A stretch of DNA of 64,000 bases from contig CM063258.1 of assembly GCA_032158295.1 (NCBI GenBank), positions 2,190,001 through 2,254,000 on the forward strand. The letters are read 5' to 3'. The position numbers and the translations under genes were made by a program. A model generated the notes under the pieces. It did no database searches. It saw only the letters and a program-made list of their open reading frames with translations, and was not told the origin of the DNA. Position 1 is the first letter of the stretch. Each line of letters begins with the position of its first letter. This DNA comes from Pycnopodia helianthoides (Eukaryota > Echinodermata > Asteroidea > Forcipulatida > Asteriidae). Shown one piece after another: positions 48,746 through 60,518 of the stretch.

Positions 48746-49176
48746 ATTTTTGTACTACATGTATTTAAAAACATTTTACACTCCATGTTAAAACCAGGAA
48801 CTTCCTGACAAAACTCAAATCATTTGCTCACCAACTAGATCATGAGAAGTATAACACCACATAATAGTGTTTGTCAATATCATCACATCACATAAAATCC
48901 TAGCAAATGTTTCAGTTTTTTACTTTTAAAGCATTTCACTTTTTGAGTTTGTTTGTTTGTTTTTATTTGACAATCTCCACTGAATTCTTTAAAAAACAAC
49001 AAAGGACAAATACAAGGAAATTACATACATAATTTACATACAAGAATCATAAAAGACATTGGAAACTGAGGAATTGTAGAGTGAAGTGCCTGATATTGGC
49101 ACGGGGGCGTCACACGATCACAAAGAGTTACTGAGCTGTTCATCATTTCCTCACTGCTTAAGATTAAAATATCCTT

Positions 49177-51117
49177 TTAGATCTTCAAAGTTCTGAAGAG
49201 GCAACCAGTAAACTGGATGACTATTCCTTGTAGAAGACCAATGATGAGGCCACAGCTTACATCGGTGATGTAATGACGCCCCAAACAGATCCTCGATAAC
49301 GCAATCCCCGCAGTCCAACTAAGAGTAACGTAGCTTGGAGGACAGTTAAATTGATGTTGGCTACGAAGAAGAAGGCTAGCATTGCTGCTCGTGTACAGTG
49401 CCCTGAAGGGAAGGAATACAGGCTATCTACGGATGCAGTGAGGACCATATCATTCTGGTTGACATTGGGTCTTGGTCTTCGGACCAGAGATTTGATGTCA
49501 GGCTTATCAGCAGATCCAAAAATATTCCTGTCGAAAGGAGTGAACAAAGAAATAGGGTAAACATTTAAAAAATAATGGTTTTATATCATCTAAATAAAAA
49601 CTATGTGTACAATGGTATTCAGGGCTCGAATTTGACACTGGACCGCAGTCCCGAGGCCAGTGATTTTAGCATCGGGCCAGTAAACTCATGTCCCTACAAG
49701 TCCGGCGGTCTTGTGTTTGTGTTCATATGTTGACTTTCAGTCTGATAAATACAATTCTGTTGATTATCGAAGACTACATACCCATAATATACAAATGAGA
49801 TCAATCTTCTCTCAGTGCTTTTTCAAATTCAAACAGCTTTAAATATTAACCTGTTTAGGCTTTTTTCTTCTCACTTCAATTCTGGTCTTGTACTAAAAAT
49901 TCTGGTCCAGTAAATATTTTTAGCTACAAGCCCAACGGTCTTATGTGTTTTTCCCCAAAATTCTAGCCCTGGTATCAGACAGTAATTTCCATTCCATTCT
50001 ACAAGTAGATTTATCAAAACATAGAAGTATTAAAAGAATTGAGATCTAGATATAAATAGAGGAGAGATCTATGGTGAACACTGAATCTGATATAAATAAG
50101 AGAAATTGCCGTTTCCTACCTCGACTTGTTAAGACCATTATGTGAATTACCTCTTTAAAAATCGTTGTTTAGTGTTGGACTTTAATTTTTCTTTTTAAAG
50201 TATATAGTGAATAGGCTTGGGCGATACCACGATATTATCGAATATCGCGATACTAGTTCTGAAACGATTATGATATCGGGTCACATTTTTTTTAATCGTG
50301 ATATCGGTAATGGTGAACACTGAATCTGATTAAATTAAGAGAAAATTGCCGTTTCCTACCTCTACTTTTTAAGTCCATTATGTGAATCACCTCTTTCATT
50401 ATTTTCAAAATAGTTGATGAGCGTTGGACTTTAATTTTTCTTTTAAAAGTATATTAGTTAAAAATATGCTCTCCAACAACTAGCAGGAAGTTCTATAGCT
50501 ATTTACTTTTCAATCAATCTAATAATTTAAAGATAATAATATTAATATAATAAGAAATTCATTATATTGGTTTTGAGGTATTGCATGGTGAGGTATCAAT
50601 GCATATTATTATTATTCAGTTTGCGATAACACCAGCAATCAACACAGCAATTATAAAGTATATGCATATGGTGTTAAAGCAAACTGAAATTTCAAAGAAA
50701 TTAATCATTGTTAGTATGGAGATAATATTAGTAAATATTGGAGATCGGGAAAAAAAACTTGTCAATGTTTATTTTACCTGCCATAAGGTTGAGTAGAATT
50801 TCAAACAGCCACGGATCCTCAGTGAAATACATCAAAGTGACAGGGAATACTATCCATGGAACTCCATGACCGCCTAATTCAATCAATTTGAAAAATAACC
50901 TCAACCTAGCATGGCCTGAGGTTGGAGAAGCACAAATGCTACAAAGAAGGGACGATTTTTTATCCCAATCCAGAAGGCGTCGCCATACACTTCGACTTCC
51001 GCAGTCACCACCACCACCATCCCCACCACGGACATTTTCACTTTTCTGATCAAATTTCTCTCGTTTGTCCTGTTCCTCCGAAGAGGCAATTTTTCGTGAT
51101 CGTAATTCTGAAACCAT
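49177..51117 (-). CDS. PLPP6: PLPP6-like polyisoprenoid/presqualene diphosphate phosphatase, two exons, last exon frame-broken
   Basis: PAP2-family membrane phosphatase. Vertebrate PLPP6 acts on presqualene and other isoprenoid diphosphates. Exon 1 is 50778-51117 (113 codons plus 1 base) and includes LCSICASPTSGHARLRLFFK and LIELGGHGVPW. Exon 2 is 49177-49527, ending in TAA at 49179-49177. All three catalytic motifs are present: KSLVRRPRP, YSFPSGHCTRAA and SRICLGRHYITDV. They cannot be read in one frame. After GIFLDLLISLT one base is missing between 49496 and 49497, and a second is missing at the TT at 49318-49319 (before WTAGIALSR). With one base added at each place, the residue spacing equals that of human PLPP6. 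It is either a young pseudogene or the product of two assembly errors. Confidence 0.88.
49621..49970 (+). mobile_element. Family C repeat, third copy
   Basis: Fills about 350 bp of the single PLPP6 intron. It is closer to the copy at 44034-44383 than to the one at 1946-2274, because both carry the GTCTGATAA segment missing from the first. Confidence 0.88.
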
Positions 51118-51756
51118 GGTGCACTGTAAACTCGTATTAACCTAACAACAAGAGAATAGTTAACTTGTTTACCAATGCCAACCGTACCTACAGAAATGTT
51201 AACATGGTTGACGCCATCTTGGGGTTCAATCCACCAAGTGATGGCGCCCTTCAACTTAAATAACGGGGTGTTTGTTTGTTGGTGACGAGATTAAAATCAT
51301 TACAGCTAACTTTCCACCAGGCAGGCATACAGAATAGCGTCAGTTGAGAAGCTAGAGTCGTTGATTTCAATCAGGTTTTTGTATTTCGAGTAAAACTAAA
51401 AGCTGGCTCTTTTTTGTATGTGTAGATTTGGTTCCAAGTGGTTCCGATTGTGGTTTTTGTCTATCTAATAGCAAAATAAGTATTGCGTTCTCTTGTTGAT
51501 TACCGCCCCTCCGACATCAACCTTCGATCGCGAGTTAGAGCGTGTAATAGCCAATCTGCGGGAGGGGGGGGGGTGCATGGCTGATGCCGAGAAATAAACG
51601 CGGTCTCAGTTTTGAAATCAAGTCTAGGCTCTTTTGGCGGGCCTTCGCTTGCCAGCATTGAGAGCACGCACCACCATGCGCGTCTGCTGAGGAGCCGGTT
51701 GCGCGTAAAGTCACTCACAGCTAGCATCACAGAGCGTTCGATACCAAAAAGGTTTA

Positions 51757-51848
51757 TTTGTGACGTCATCATCTGCGTGGAAAGTTGCCCAGACTGCGCG
51801 TTCTGAGACGAACGCAATTGTGAGGTTTAGACTATGACGTCACAAGAC
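51757..51848. promoter_or_regulatory. Paired CRE-like TGACGTCA palindromes
   Basis: TGACGTCA at 51761-51768 and 51835-51842 is the full CREB/ATF consensus. Each is flanked by TTGTGACGTCAT-like sequence in opposite orientation, so they could also be the two ends of a small fold-back element. They lie about 650-720 bp upstream of the PLPP6 start. Confidence 0.4.
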
Positions 51849-52666
51849 AACCTCAGGGAACAATCATCTCAAATGACAATGGTTACTAATAATAATGCTC
51901 AACAATGAAACATTGTAAACAACAAAAAACAGAATAAAAAAACCATAAGGATTAGTAACTGGGTTAGAGTGTCTTCGAAAAAACCTATGGGAGAACGACC
52001 CCTTATTATTTCGAGCTGTATATAATAAGTGGGTATGTATCCCATTGGAAGAATAAAGATGACTGATGCACGAGGAGATGATCGACCCCGCCTACACCCA
52101 TCAGGAGAGCTAGTAAACGCTTGGTGTCCCCCTGGGAATGATGAAGTGTCCTTCCAACTTATGGATCTTGAAGAAAGTGATGGTAAGCGGCAGAACGTAA
52201 TGGTGATCCTTTTACGCCCCTCCGGACTGGGTGGGGATCCCATGGTGACCCTCCCAAACGCTCCGGACAGTGACCATCAAATTCCTTAAATATGGGGAAA
52301 CTTTGTTGAGGAAATCAATTTGAAGTTTGCTTGTTTTGAGAAAAGTTGTCACGAACATTGTTCAAACAGGCTACTCAATAATATGAAAAACTGAAAACTT
52401 TACGATGTAAGTTTACAACAGCGCCACCTTTTGTCAGTATACCTGATACTCACGGGTTGGCGATGGGATGTGGGATGTTCTCTGCAGCTCATGTAGAAGT
52501 TTGGATGCCGACACAAGACCATGACTTAAATCTTCTTAGATTTGGAGCAAACAAATTGTACAAACACTAAAAACATCGTGAGAAACAAGGTGGGCGAATG
52601 GTTACGGGCAAACTCATGTAATTATGTGTGAGGCGTGGGGTCCGTTTGTCATAGAAGTGTACTTTT

Positions 52667-53020
52667 TAAAGACAGAATATACTTTTGGTAATTGTGACAC
52701 TGGTATCCTACTTGGTTTGGCCCAACATAAGCATAAAATAATAAAACTGTGAAAATTTTGGCTCAAATAGTCCTCGAAGTTGCAAGAAAACAATGAAAGA
52801 ATTTGTGCTTTCAAAAATGCCTGAGAAAGGCTTCATGCCTGAGCCTTTCTCAGATTTAAATATTTTAGTGAGAAATTACCTCCTTCTAAAAAAACACATT
52901 ACTTCAGAGGGAGTCGTGTCTCACAATGTTTTACACTATCAGCAGCTCTCAGGTACTCTTTACGTATACGTTTTTTATGGTAATGTATTTCTTGAAAAAG
53001 TATCCACTGCCTTTAAAAAC
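52667..53020 (+). mobile_element. Diverged family H MITE
   Basis: Begins TTTAAAGACAGAATATACTT and ends near the ACTGCCTTTAA at about 53013. It carries the same internal GGGAGTCGTGTCTCACAATG block as the other copies. It lies between PLPP6 and FAM78. Confidence 0.75.
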
Positions 53021-54260
53021 GTATATTTTTTTTAATGATATGAATTCTTTAATCTCTCCTTTGTTTTAAGATTCTATTTTAAATCATTATTTGCAAAACT
53101 CCTCAGCACCAAATCTACGATGGTACATTCAGAAACAATATCCCCCTCGAAATAATGTTTTTGCCCCCCCCCCCCCAAGTATAGTTACGCCACTGGACCC
53201 AACCAAATTAGATTAAATTAGAAGACATAATAAATTCGATGAATGTATCGAACAATATGCACTTTCATTTATTTTTACGAGGGGGGTCCCTTCCCCCTTT
53301 GGTTACGTCACTAGGTTTATTTACTGGATTCCACTAGTCTAGTTGTTTTACATCCCGTTCCCTAGTATTCCTGCCAACTGATGGGTACAGAGAGATAACT
53401 GTTTCCAGATGAACTGATTACCAAGACAGAGTGAATTCAAGCTCCATAGTCACGCTATATGCAGAAAAAGAATAACACTAGATTGCCATAGGGTTGTACT
53501 ATAAGGAGCAATAACATTGGAACTGAAAAATTAAAATAACTCCACCTCCAGTTATTTCGAGATGCCGTCGCCCTCCACGAAAAAAAACACTGTTGGGATA
53601 CTGTAATGCGCCCTAGGGTGTGTGAAAGTCGACTCGCGCGCGCCGTCTCAAGATTTCAACGGAGATAAACTTAGCAGCTCTGACGATTTAAAATCAAGAT
53701 GTATAATCTGATATTCGAAGGAACTGGGTCCCTCATTTTAAAGGAGGTGTAAAGAGGACAGAGAGAGGGGGGAAAAGGACACTGTTCTCAAAAACTAGAC
53801 GAATTTATGATTTTATACCAATGTCAGATATCAGTTGTAAATGTCGTTCGTGTTATATTGTGTTCAAAGTTGCTCCAGGTTTTCGTAATAAATTCAATTA
53901 ATCTGGATTGGTTCGTGTATAAAACAAACAATTTCTTGGCTTTGCTATAGCTGACCTAGTGCTACAGTTCCTAAATTATAAATGTAATGTTTTAAATAGA
54001 ACCAAGATATAATTTTAAACTCAAAAGGCTGTTTTAAATTATTTTTTCCGGACGCATGAGAAACACAGTCCTCAACTCTGACAAATGTGGTTGTTCGGGT
54101 TGGAATAATTTCACGAATGTTTGTTGACTGGTTTGAATACCGTAACTCCTTTAACACATGTGGGCAACGCGAGCGGCACGGGCCGTGTTCATTCAATCAC
54201 GGACGGTTGTTGCGATCCTGTGGACACAGCATGGCAGGGGAGATGGTTGATTATCAACAG

Positions 54261-54309
54261 CTCTCTCTCTCTCTCTCTCTCTCCTCTCTCTCCTCTCTCT
54301 CTCTCTCTG
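54261..54309. repeat. CT dinucleotide microsatellite
   Basis: About 48 bp of CT repeats with two CTCCTCT interruptions. Confidence 0.95.
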
Positions 54310-54569
54310 TACTTGCACCAATTCCAACCGATAAACTAGTCTGCCAATACTAAGCGTACCATGCTATTTCTAAAAACACTCCAGCGGTGGGAGGTGGAAT
54401 GAGATCGAACGTCGTTAACTCCTTACTGACAAATTGATCAGGCGGATTCGTAATATGCGACATGTTGGGCGAATTTTCAACCGCATGTGACGTTTTTAAA
54501 TCCAATATTAGAGCATGAAGGCAAAACAGTCCAAAAATAAAGTGCGTTCTGTTGTGTAAAAACGTTTCC

Positions 54570-54942
54570 TTAAAGGGAGGGTGTACCTTCGGTAATTACT
54601 CCAAAAATGAATGGCCCTAAAAACTTACTTGGTAAAAAAGTACTGCAGCTGTTCATAATATATACAATTTTTTTTAACGATTCCCTATACTAAGGAATGT
54701 GGTTTCAGAGAAAGGGATTCAAAAAAATGTCCATCTGAGAAGCGTTTCATTCAATGTTTCTCAGATTGTGTATTCCAATTACGGATTTATCTTCCTGTGC
54801 GGACATAACCGCTCCAGATTTTCGGCGATATCTCAAAAACGCAACCACCTTTTGAAATTTTCACAGGTAATTTTCATTGTGTATGTACTATGACTAAAAC
54901 AATCGAACGGTTCCAAAAACCAAAGGTATATTTTGCCTTTAA
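54570..54942 (+). mobile_element. Diverged family H MITE
   Basis: Ends read TTAAAGGGAGGGTGTACCTT and AAAGGTATATTTTGCCTTTA. The right half (about 54760-54930) matches the reversed left half of the copy at 6678-7040, including ATATCTCAAAAACGC and the stretch preceding CAATCGAACGGTTCC. Confidence 0.75.
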
Positions 54943-55117
54943 AGCGAATTCAAACTTACCAAATTAGGCAAAGAATAAATTGTCTACAATGCATCGTTTA
55001 CTATCACTATACAAGTAAACCACACAAAACACGATGAATCTGCTGTGAGTTTGAATGTTCTTAAAAAGAAAGACCTGAACAAACAACAAAAGGATGGACA
55101 TTTTAGGTAATTTGGTG

Positions 55118-56275
55118 GAAACTGTTGATGGCGAACTATCATCAATCCACTACCATATCAACTAAACGCAATACATCATTTCCTATCCACACTGAACCAT
55201 CTTAGCTATGGAGGAGTCTGTTGATGACGAACTATCATCAATCCACTACCATACCAACTACATGTATACGCAAGATATAGTTTCCTATCCACACTGAACC
55301 ATCTCACCCTCATGACCCATCTTAGCTGTGGAGGAGTCTGTTGATGACGAACTATCATCAATCCACTACCATATCAACTATACGCAAAACATAGTTTCCT
55401 ATCCACACTGAACCATCTCATCCTCATGACCATCTTAGCTATGGAGGAGTCTGTTGATGACAAACTATCATCAATCCACTACCATATCAACTATACGCAA
55501 GACATTATTGCCTATCCACACTGAACCATCTCACCCTCATGACCCATCTTAGCTACGGAGGAGTCTGTTGATGACGAACTATCATAAATCCACACCACCA
55601 TATCAACATTTTTTATATCCACACTGAACCATCTCATCATCATGACCCATCTTAGCTATGGAGGAGTCTGTTGATGACGAACTATCATCAATCCACTACC
55701 ATATCAACTATACGCAAGACATTATTGCCTATCCACACTGAACCATATCTCACACTCACGACCCATCTTAGCTACGGAGGAGACTGTTGATGACGAACTA
55801 CCATCAATCCACTACCATATCAACTATAAGCAAACATAGTTTCCTATCCACACTGAACCATCTCACCTCTTGACCCATTTTAGCAATGGAGGAGTCTGTT
55901 GATGACGAAAATGTCATCAATCCACTACCATATCAACTACATGTATACGCAAGATATAGTTTCCTATACACACTGAACCATCTCATCCTCATGACCCATC
56001 TTAGCTATGGAGGAGTCTGTAGATGACGAACTATCATCAATCCACTACCATATCAACTATACGCAAGACATAGTTTCCTATCCACACTGAACCATCTCAC
56101 CCTCTTGACCCATTTTAGCAATGGAGGAGTCTGTTGATGACGAACTATTATCAATCCACTACCATATCAACTATACGCAAGACGATATCGAGACTGAACC
56201 ATCTCACCTTCATGACCAATCTTAGCCGGAGGAGTGTGTTGATGACGAACTATCATCAATCCACTACTATAAATT
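55118..56275. repeat. 112-bp satellite-like tandem array, about 10 copies
   Basis: The landmark GGAGGAGTCTGTTGATGACG recurs at about 55209, 55329, 55442, 55556, 55660, 55775, 55885, 56006, 56119 and 56225, with a mean spacing near 112 bp. Each unit also holds CAATCCACTACCATATCAAC and TATCCACACTGAACCATCTC. Most units contain TTGATGA, seven bases, then TCATCAA, a short dyad. Copies differ by point changes and small indels. Confidence 0.95.
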
Positions 56276-59229
56276 AATCGGCTCTACATACGATAAATTT
56301 GCTAAGCAGCATGTTCTGCTCAACATGTTTATGAAATTGGATCCAGATTTTATAGTTGCGTATCACGAGTAATAACGAAAGCCGAGCTATGGCTTTTAAT
56401 TGAACTCACTGCTGGGTGTATAAGGGTCGATTAAAGAAGATGGTCTTGCGGTAAAGGTCTGTAGGGCTTTTTAGAAGGTTAAACTTCTCCTGGTTTATAC
56501 AGTGGCGTGACGTCGGTATGTGAAACATCTAGGACCAGGATAATGACGATACCTTGGCCTGGCTCTCGTGTGCTCAAGACGCGTATCGCCGCTGCCTCGT
56601 GCGTAAACTGTCACACCATAAAGTGTTGGAGGATGAGCTGAGAAGTTTGTATATGAGGCTGTACTGATGTGTGAGGATCGCCCATTAGTATACTGCACAC
56701 TGGTTGTCTCTACGGTCAGTATATATACGATGTGTCCTCTTGTGATCACATGCGTCACATCATCACGCTAGAGGAGGTGGAGGAGATGGAGACGAGCTCC
56801 GTTCAGTATTAAGAATGCTCGGGTTTGTTTGTGTCGCCCTTCAACAAACATGAATGTTTAATACAACCAGCGTGAATTACGACTGTTTTTCTCGGCGTGG
56901 AGTCGGCGTAAACGCGGAGACTTCCATCCCCATCATACCAGGGAGCATCCTGATAGCTTCCCGAGTGGAGAGTTAATGAACGAATGGCCCACCAACAACA
57001 ATTCCGTCTGGTGATCAAGAAACTTCTTCTTATTGGAATGCATCGTTATAGTTTCTGCTCGGACTATCAACCCTTTTATCAATGGGGAAATCATTTTGCG
57101 CTTCGTGTAAAGACCAACCAGTGATGACAGATTTATCTGAGCAATTCGGTCAACCGGCTGTAAATAAAGATGCCGTGTGTTATTCTTAACTTACCTCGTG
57201 ACAGAGGATGCAGGTCGAATAGGATAATATTTGATATGACTTTGAGACAATCCAGGCCTGACTTACTACTAGTGTCGACGGTTGGGCTTAAATCCAAGGC
57301 TCTAAATCCAATTTTCAGCTCAAGAGATTAAGCAGGATTTAAGAGGGAGTGAAGACACGCATATATCGGATCCATGAATCTGTTTATAACATGACCGGAC
57401 AGGGAAGTGAAGCTTGGTCGGCCGTGTCGTCTTTTACTAGCGATCGAAACCGCGGGCCCCCCTACAGCGTTTGAAAATTAACCACAGAACTTACTCAGTC
57501 AACTCAGGTAGACATCAGGGAAAAAAACCTAACACCGTGAACTATTTACCCTGGAGTACACGGTTCTAAATGTGCATCGATAGTGCTCCAAACCAAACGG
57601 GTTCTACAGAGTGGAATTGTCTTCCCTCATGGTAAGTGGACGAATGGGTTATAACTTAGGATGTCAGGTAGAGGGATACGTGAATTCGCAATTGAAGGTT
57701 ACCTGTATAACTTTCTATATGCATGTTTTATACAGCCGTGTCTGTGGTTGTAAAAAAAAAAAAAAAAAACACACTTTGGTTTTTGAATGTCTTGTCATTG
57801 ACATGAACTTGACCCCGAGTTGAGTTCAGTTTCCACGCTGTCATTGTTGAGCTGCTTGAGCTGATGAACGAAGCGAGTGGTGTTGCGGTATATAGTGATT
57901 AGTACTGTGGAATACATAATGTGTTATTGATGCCTCGTTGGAACACGGGGGGGGGAGGAGTGGAGTTTGAAGGACGATAACTGTGTTATGTAATAAGTGA
58001 ATTGGTTCTGAGGTAATTAGTTCACATATTGCAGCAATTGATGTTTGCACGGCACACAGATCGAGTGGTAGTTGAATAACAGGTGAAATTTTATCGTGAA
58101 TGCCAGCTGATCGTTTATTCGTGTACGCATGACACCGTGCATGCTATCACGAACAGGAGGTCCCTATAGCTACCGAGTAGTTATAACACACAAAAAAATA
58201 CACAAAGCCAGGCTGCATAGCACAACCACACAGTACTTGGAATTTTACACAGAACCTCCATGTAACAAGTGTTTTCTTTCAGTGGTAATAGTATGTTGAG
58301 GCTATGCACTCTGTTGGTAGTTTCATCATAGAGCAAGGAGCAAGGTTTCATGGTTCATGTAATTACTACGTGAATAAATAACACAACTGCTGAGTAAACA
58401 ATGCAACGAGCAAGTTAATGCTGGTGGTACTGGTGTACAAGTGGTAGTTTAGGCTGTGCTGGGGTTTCATCCTGGTTTGTTATTGATACATGGAAGCATA
58501 TGGAATTGCAACCGGAATGCTTGGACTCCAAGAAGGCAAGCAGGACAACACCACTGAACAACCGATAATAATACTATACCAAAGCCTCAACTAATACAAA
58601 CAGAGATTCAACACAAGTAGGTGGAGGGTATAATATTCTGGAGCTCTCAGGGCTACCAATGTTGCAAACTACCAGCAGCCTTCCTGGTTAACACCCATGG
58701 GTCTATTGTTGCCATCATACGGGCTTCCATTGTTCCGTGACCAGCCGACCGATCGCTCTGCGTTGTTCGGCTCTCTCGGGGAAGGACCCACGTTATAATA
58801 GTCATAAAGATGGAGGACTGCTGCTCTAAATGGTATGTACATTTTGGGTTTAGAACTGGGAATATTGTTCGAGTGGAACACGGGGGTGGTTCGAAAGGGC
58901 AGTGGTCACAGTGTACCTTCCTATCTAGTAGTGGTACGTGTTGAACTGACGGGGATAACTTTCGAATAAAGTTGTACACTGAGAGATAATAATTCGTTGT
59001 TGTTTTTACTTCACTCAGACTCAGGACTGTGTTCTTGCACCGACGCACGTCGAATGACTGTATCTCTTGGCAACCCTCACAGTTGTTTTAAAAGAGAGTT
59101 TCCTGTCAGAACATTCTCAGGGAAAAACATGGCCTCCCTACATGGTCTGGTAGCCGATATAGACCGGATGCAGCAAGTTACAGTGACTCCAATCATCAGC
59201 ATTAGATCTTCTATTCCAGTCATGAGGCT
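56276..59229. other. Intergenic region and possible 5' leader of FAM78
   Basis: No conserved protein block was seen on either strand. An A run is at about 57752-57770. A weak family B remnant (TTTGCTAAGCAGC, then TTTATGAAATTGG) is at about 56289-56341. Untranslated exons of FAM78 could lie here but cannot be shown from sequence alone. Confidence 0.4.
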
Positions 59230-60255
59230 ATGGGGTCCGGGACCCTACTTGCTGGCTTCCTCTATGTGCCATTATCTCCAGATCCACTCGTTTCCCCATT
59301 AACGCCGGTGGAAATGACATCAGAGGAAAATCCAGACTGTGGCCCCGCCGTCAGTTGTTGTAGCTGTGCTCGTTTTTTCCACCGTCATAAGCTGCTGAAC
59401 CCCGGCCCGGATCTGAGCAGCCCACTCGCCAGACACGACCTAGTTGGTTGTTGGGACGACAGAGGGAGAGTTGAACTCCTCAGACCTGTTGAGTCAAAGA
59501 GTTGTGATTGCCACGACCAACCGTGTCCCCTGGATCCAAGCAGACCGGGGCTTAGTCAGTCCCAACGGACGATTCATCACCAGGATCATCAGCAAAAACT
59601 TCTCGAGTCTCCAGTAAGCCACAGTTTCAGGCCTGCTTCAACATTGAACCAGCTGATTCTGCCTCTGCTTATCTGTGCGCAGCTTTTGTACTTTGTGAAA
59701 GTGAACTGCTACCAAACTCATTTGGATTTTATACCCGGTCTTTTGATACGACTTTTGTTGCTGTGTTTACTACCCCCAAGAACGCCTCTTGAAATACTGG
59801 AACATGTTTGGAACCATGTACTAGCATCTGCACAATCTGTTCAGATTTCAAAGTTTTCAACTCGAGCTGAAACACTGACGTTGGTTCTACGTGAGCTTAA
59901 TACATTTTCTCAAACCTCCGCGTTGTTTACAAAGTTTTTCAACTTTTGTAAACATTGTCATTCGAGTAAGCAACTCGGTGCTGAGGTTAAAACACAGGTG
60001 ATTTATCCCTCTCCGCAAACTAATGCAGTTAAAGTCCCACAAACTTGTCATAAGTTGTTGGATGCAAAGCCCTATCGGAGTGGCATAACTCTCGAATCGC
60101 ACGTGTGTGGAACTAAACTTAGTGTGCGGATTTTCAAGCGCCTAGAATCTGGCGTGTTTTGCGGCAGGTTTGTGCCATTTCTGACTGCCCTCTTTCCTTT
60201 CGTCGCCACCCTAGGCCGAGCCAGTTACACCCCTCGACTCTTCCAGCACTTGCCG
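59230..60255 (+). other. Long open frame in phase with, and directly upstream of, FAM78
   Basis: From an ATG at 59230 the frame stays open for 342 codons and runs straight into the FAM78 start at 60256. I recognise no domain in it. It has a hydrophobic stretch (about residues 140-185, with LILPLLICAQLLYF and LLIRLLLLCLLPP) and several Cys/His-rich bits. Vertebrate FAM78 proteins begin at the equivalent of 60256, so this is most likely 5' UTR that happens to be open. An N-terminal extension is not excluded. Confidence 0.4.
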
Positions 60256-60518
60256 ATGGGGTGCATACTGCCAAAACGCCAGAAGAACCTCGGTCTTGAA
60301 GGTGATATCAAAGTGTACGACCTCCATGCGATCATCGACCCTCACCCGACGACTCTTATTGAGAATTCCCCAACGGTGCTGAAGTACCAGACGCCGCACT
60401 TCCGCGCCTCGGCCCGGGTTCGATTCCCACCGGTTAGCGGCAATGACACGTGGCAGATCGGATGGGTACAAGGTTGTAACAATATGGACTTCACCATCTC
60501 GTACGGCAATCTTGGAAC
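60256..60518 (+). CDS. FAM78A: FAM78 family, first coding exon (gene continues beyond the window)
   Basis: Encodes 87 residues plus two bases, ending at an AC|GTAAGT donor. The protein starts MGCILPKRQKNL and contains VYDLHAIIDPHPTTLIENSP, TVLKYQTPHFRASARVRFPP and WQIGWVQGCNNMDFTISYGN, which match the start of vertebrate FAM78A and FAM78B closely. MGC at the start suggests myristoylation of Gly2 and palmitoylation of Cys3, as vertebrate FAM78 also begins MGC. Function is unknown. A single invertebrate gene is probably co-orthologous to both vertebrate copies, so the symbol is approximate. The following exon (SSWELP region in vertebrates) was not found before 64000. Confidence 0.9.

Larger units (their letters stand above)
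46542..49176. other. Intergenic region between PLPP6 and PRDX6
   Basis: Upstream of PRDX6 and downstream of PLPP6, both on the minus strand. It holds the family A MITE at 47722-48114, the palindromic element at 48599-48745, and a repeat at about 48290-48450 related to 42300-42430 (GGGCACCAAGGC blocks). The PRDX6 promoter should lie just above 46541, but no core element is clear. No other gene was seen. Confidence 0.5.
51118..55117. other. Intergenic region upstream of PLPP6
   Basis: No conserved coding exon seen. It holds the PLPP6 promoter side, two TGACGTCA palindromes (51761-51768 and 51835-51842), diverged family H MITEs at 52667-53020 and 54570-54942, and a CT-rich simple repeat at about 54261-54309. 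Confidence 0.5.

Noticed and set aside
55118..56275. Regular repeats with spacers, considered as a CRISPR-like array
   Set aside because: Units are about 112 bp and similar over their whole length with no unique spacers, and the genome is animal. It is a satellite array.
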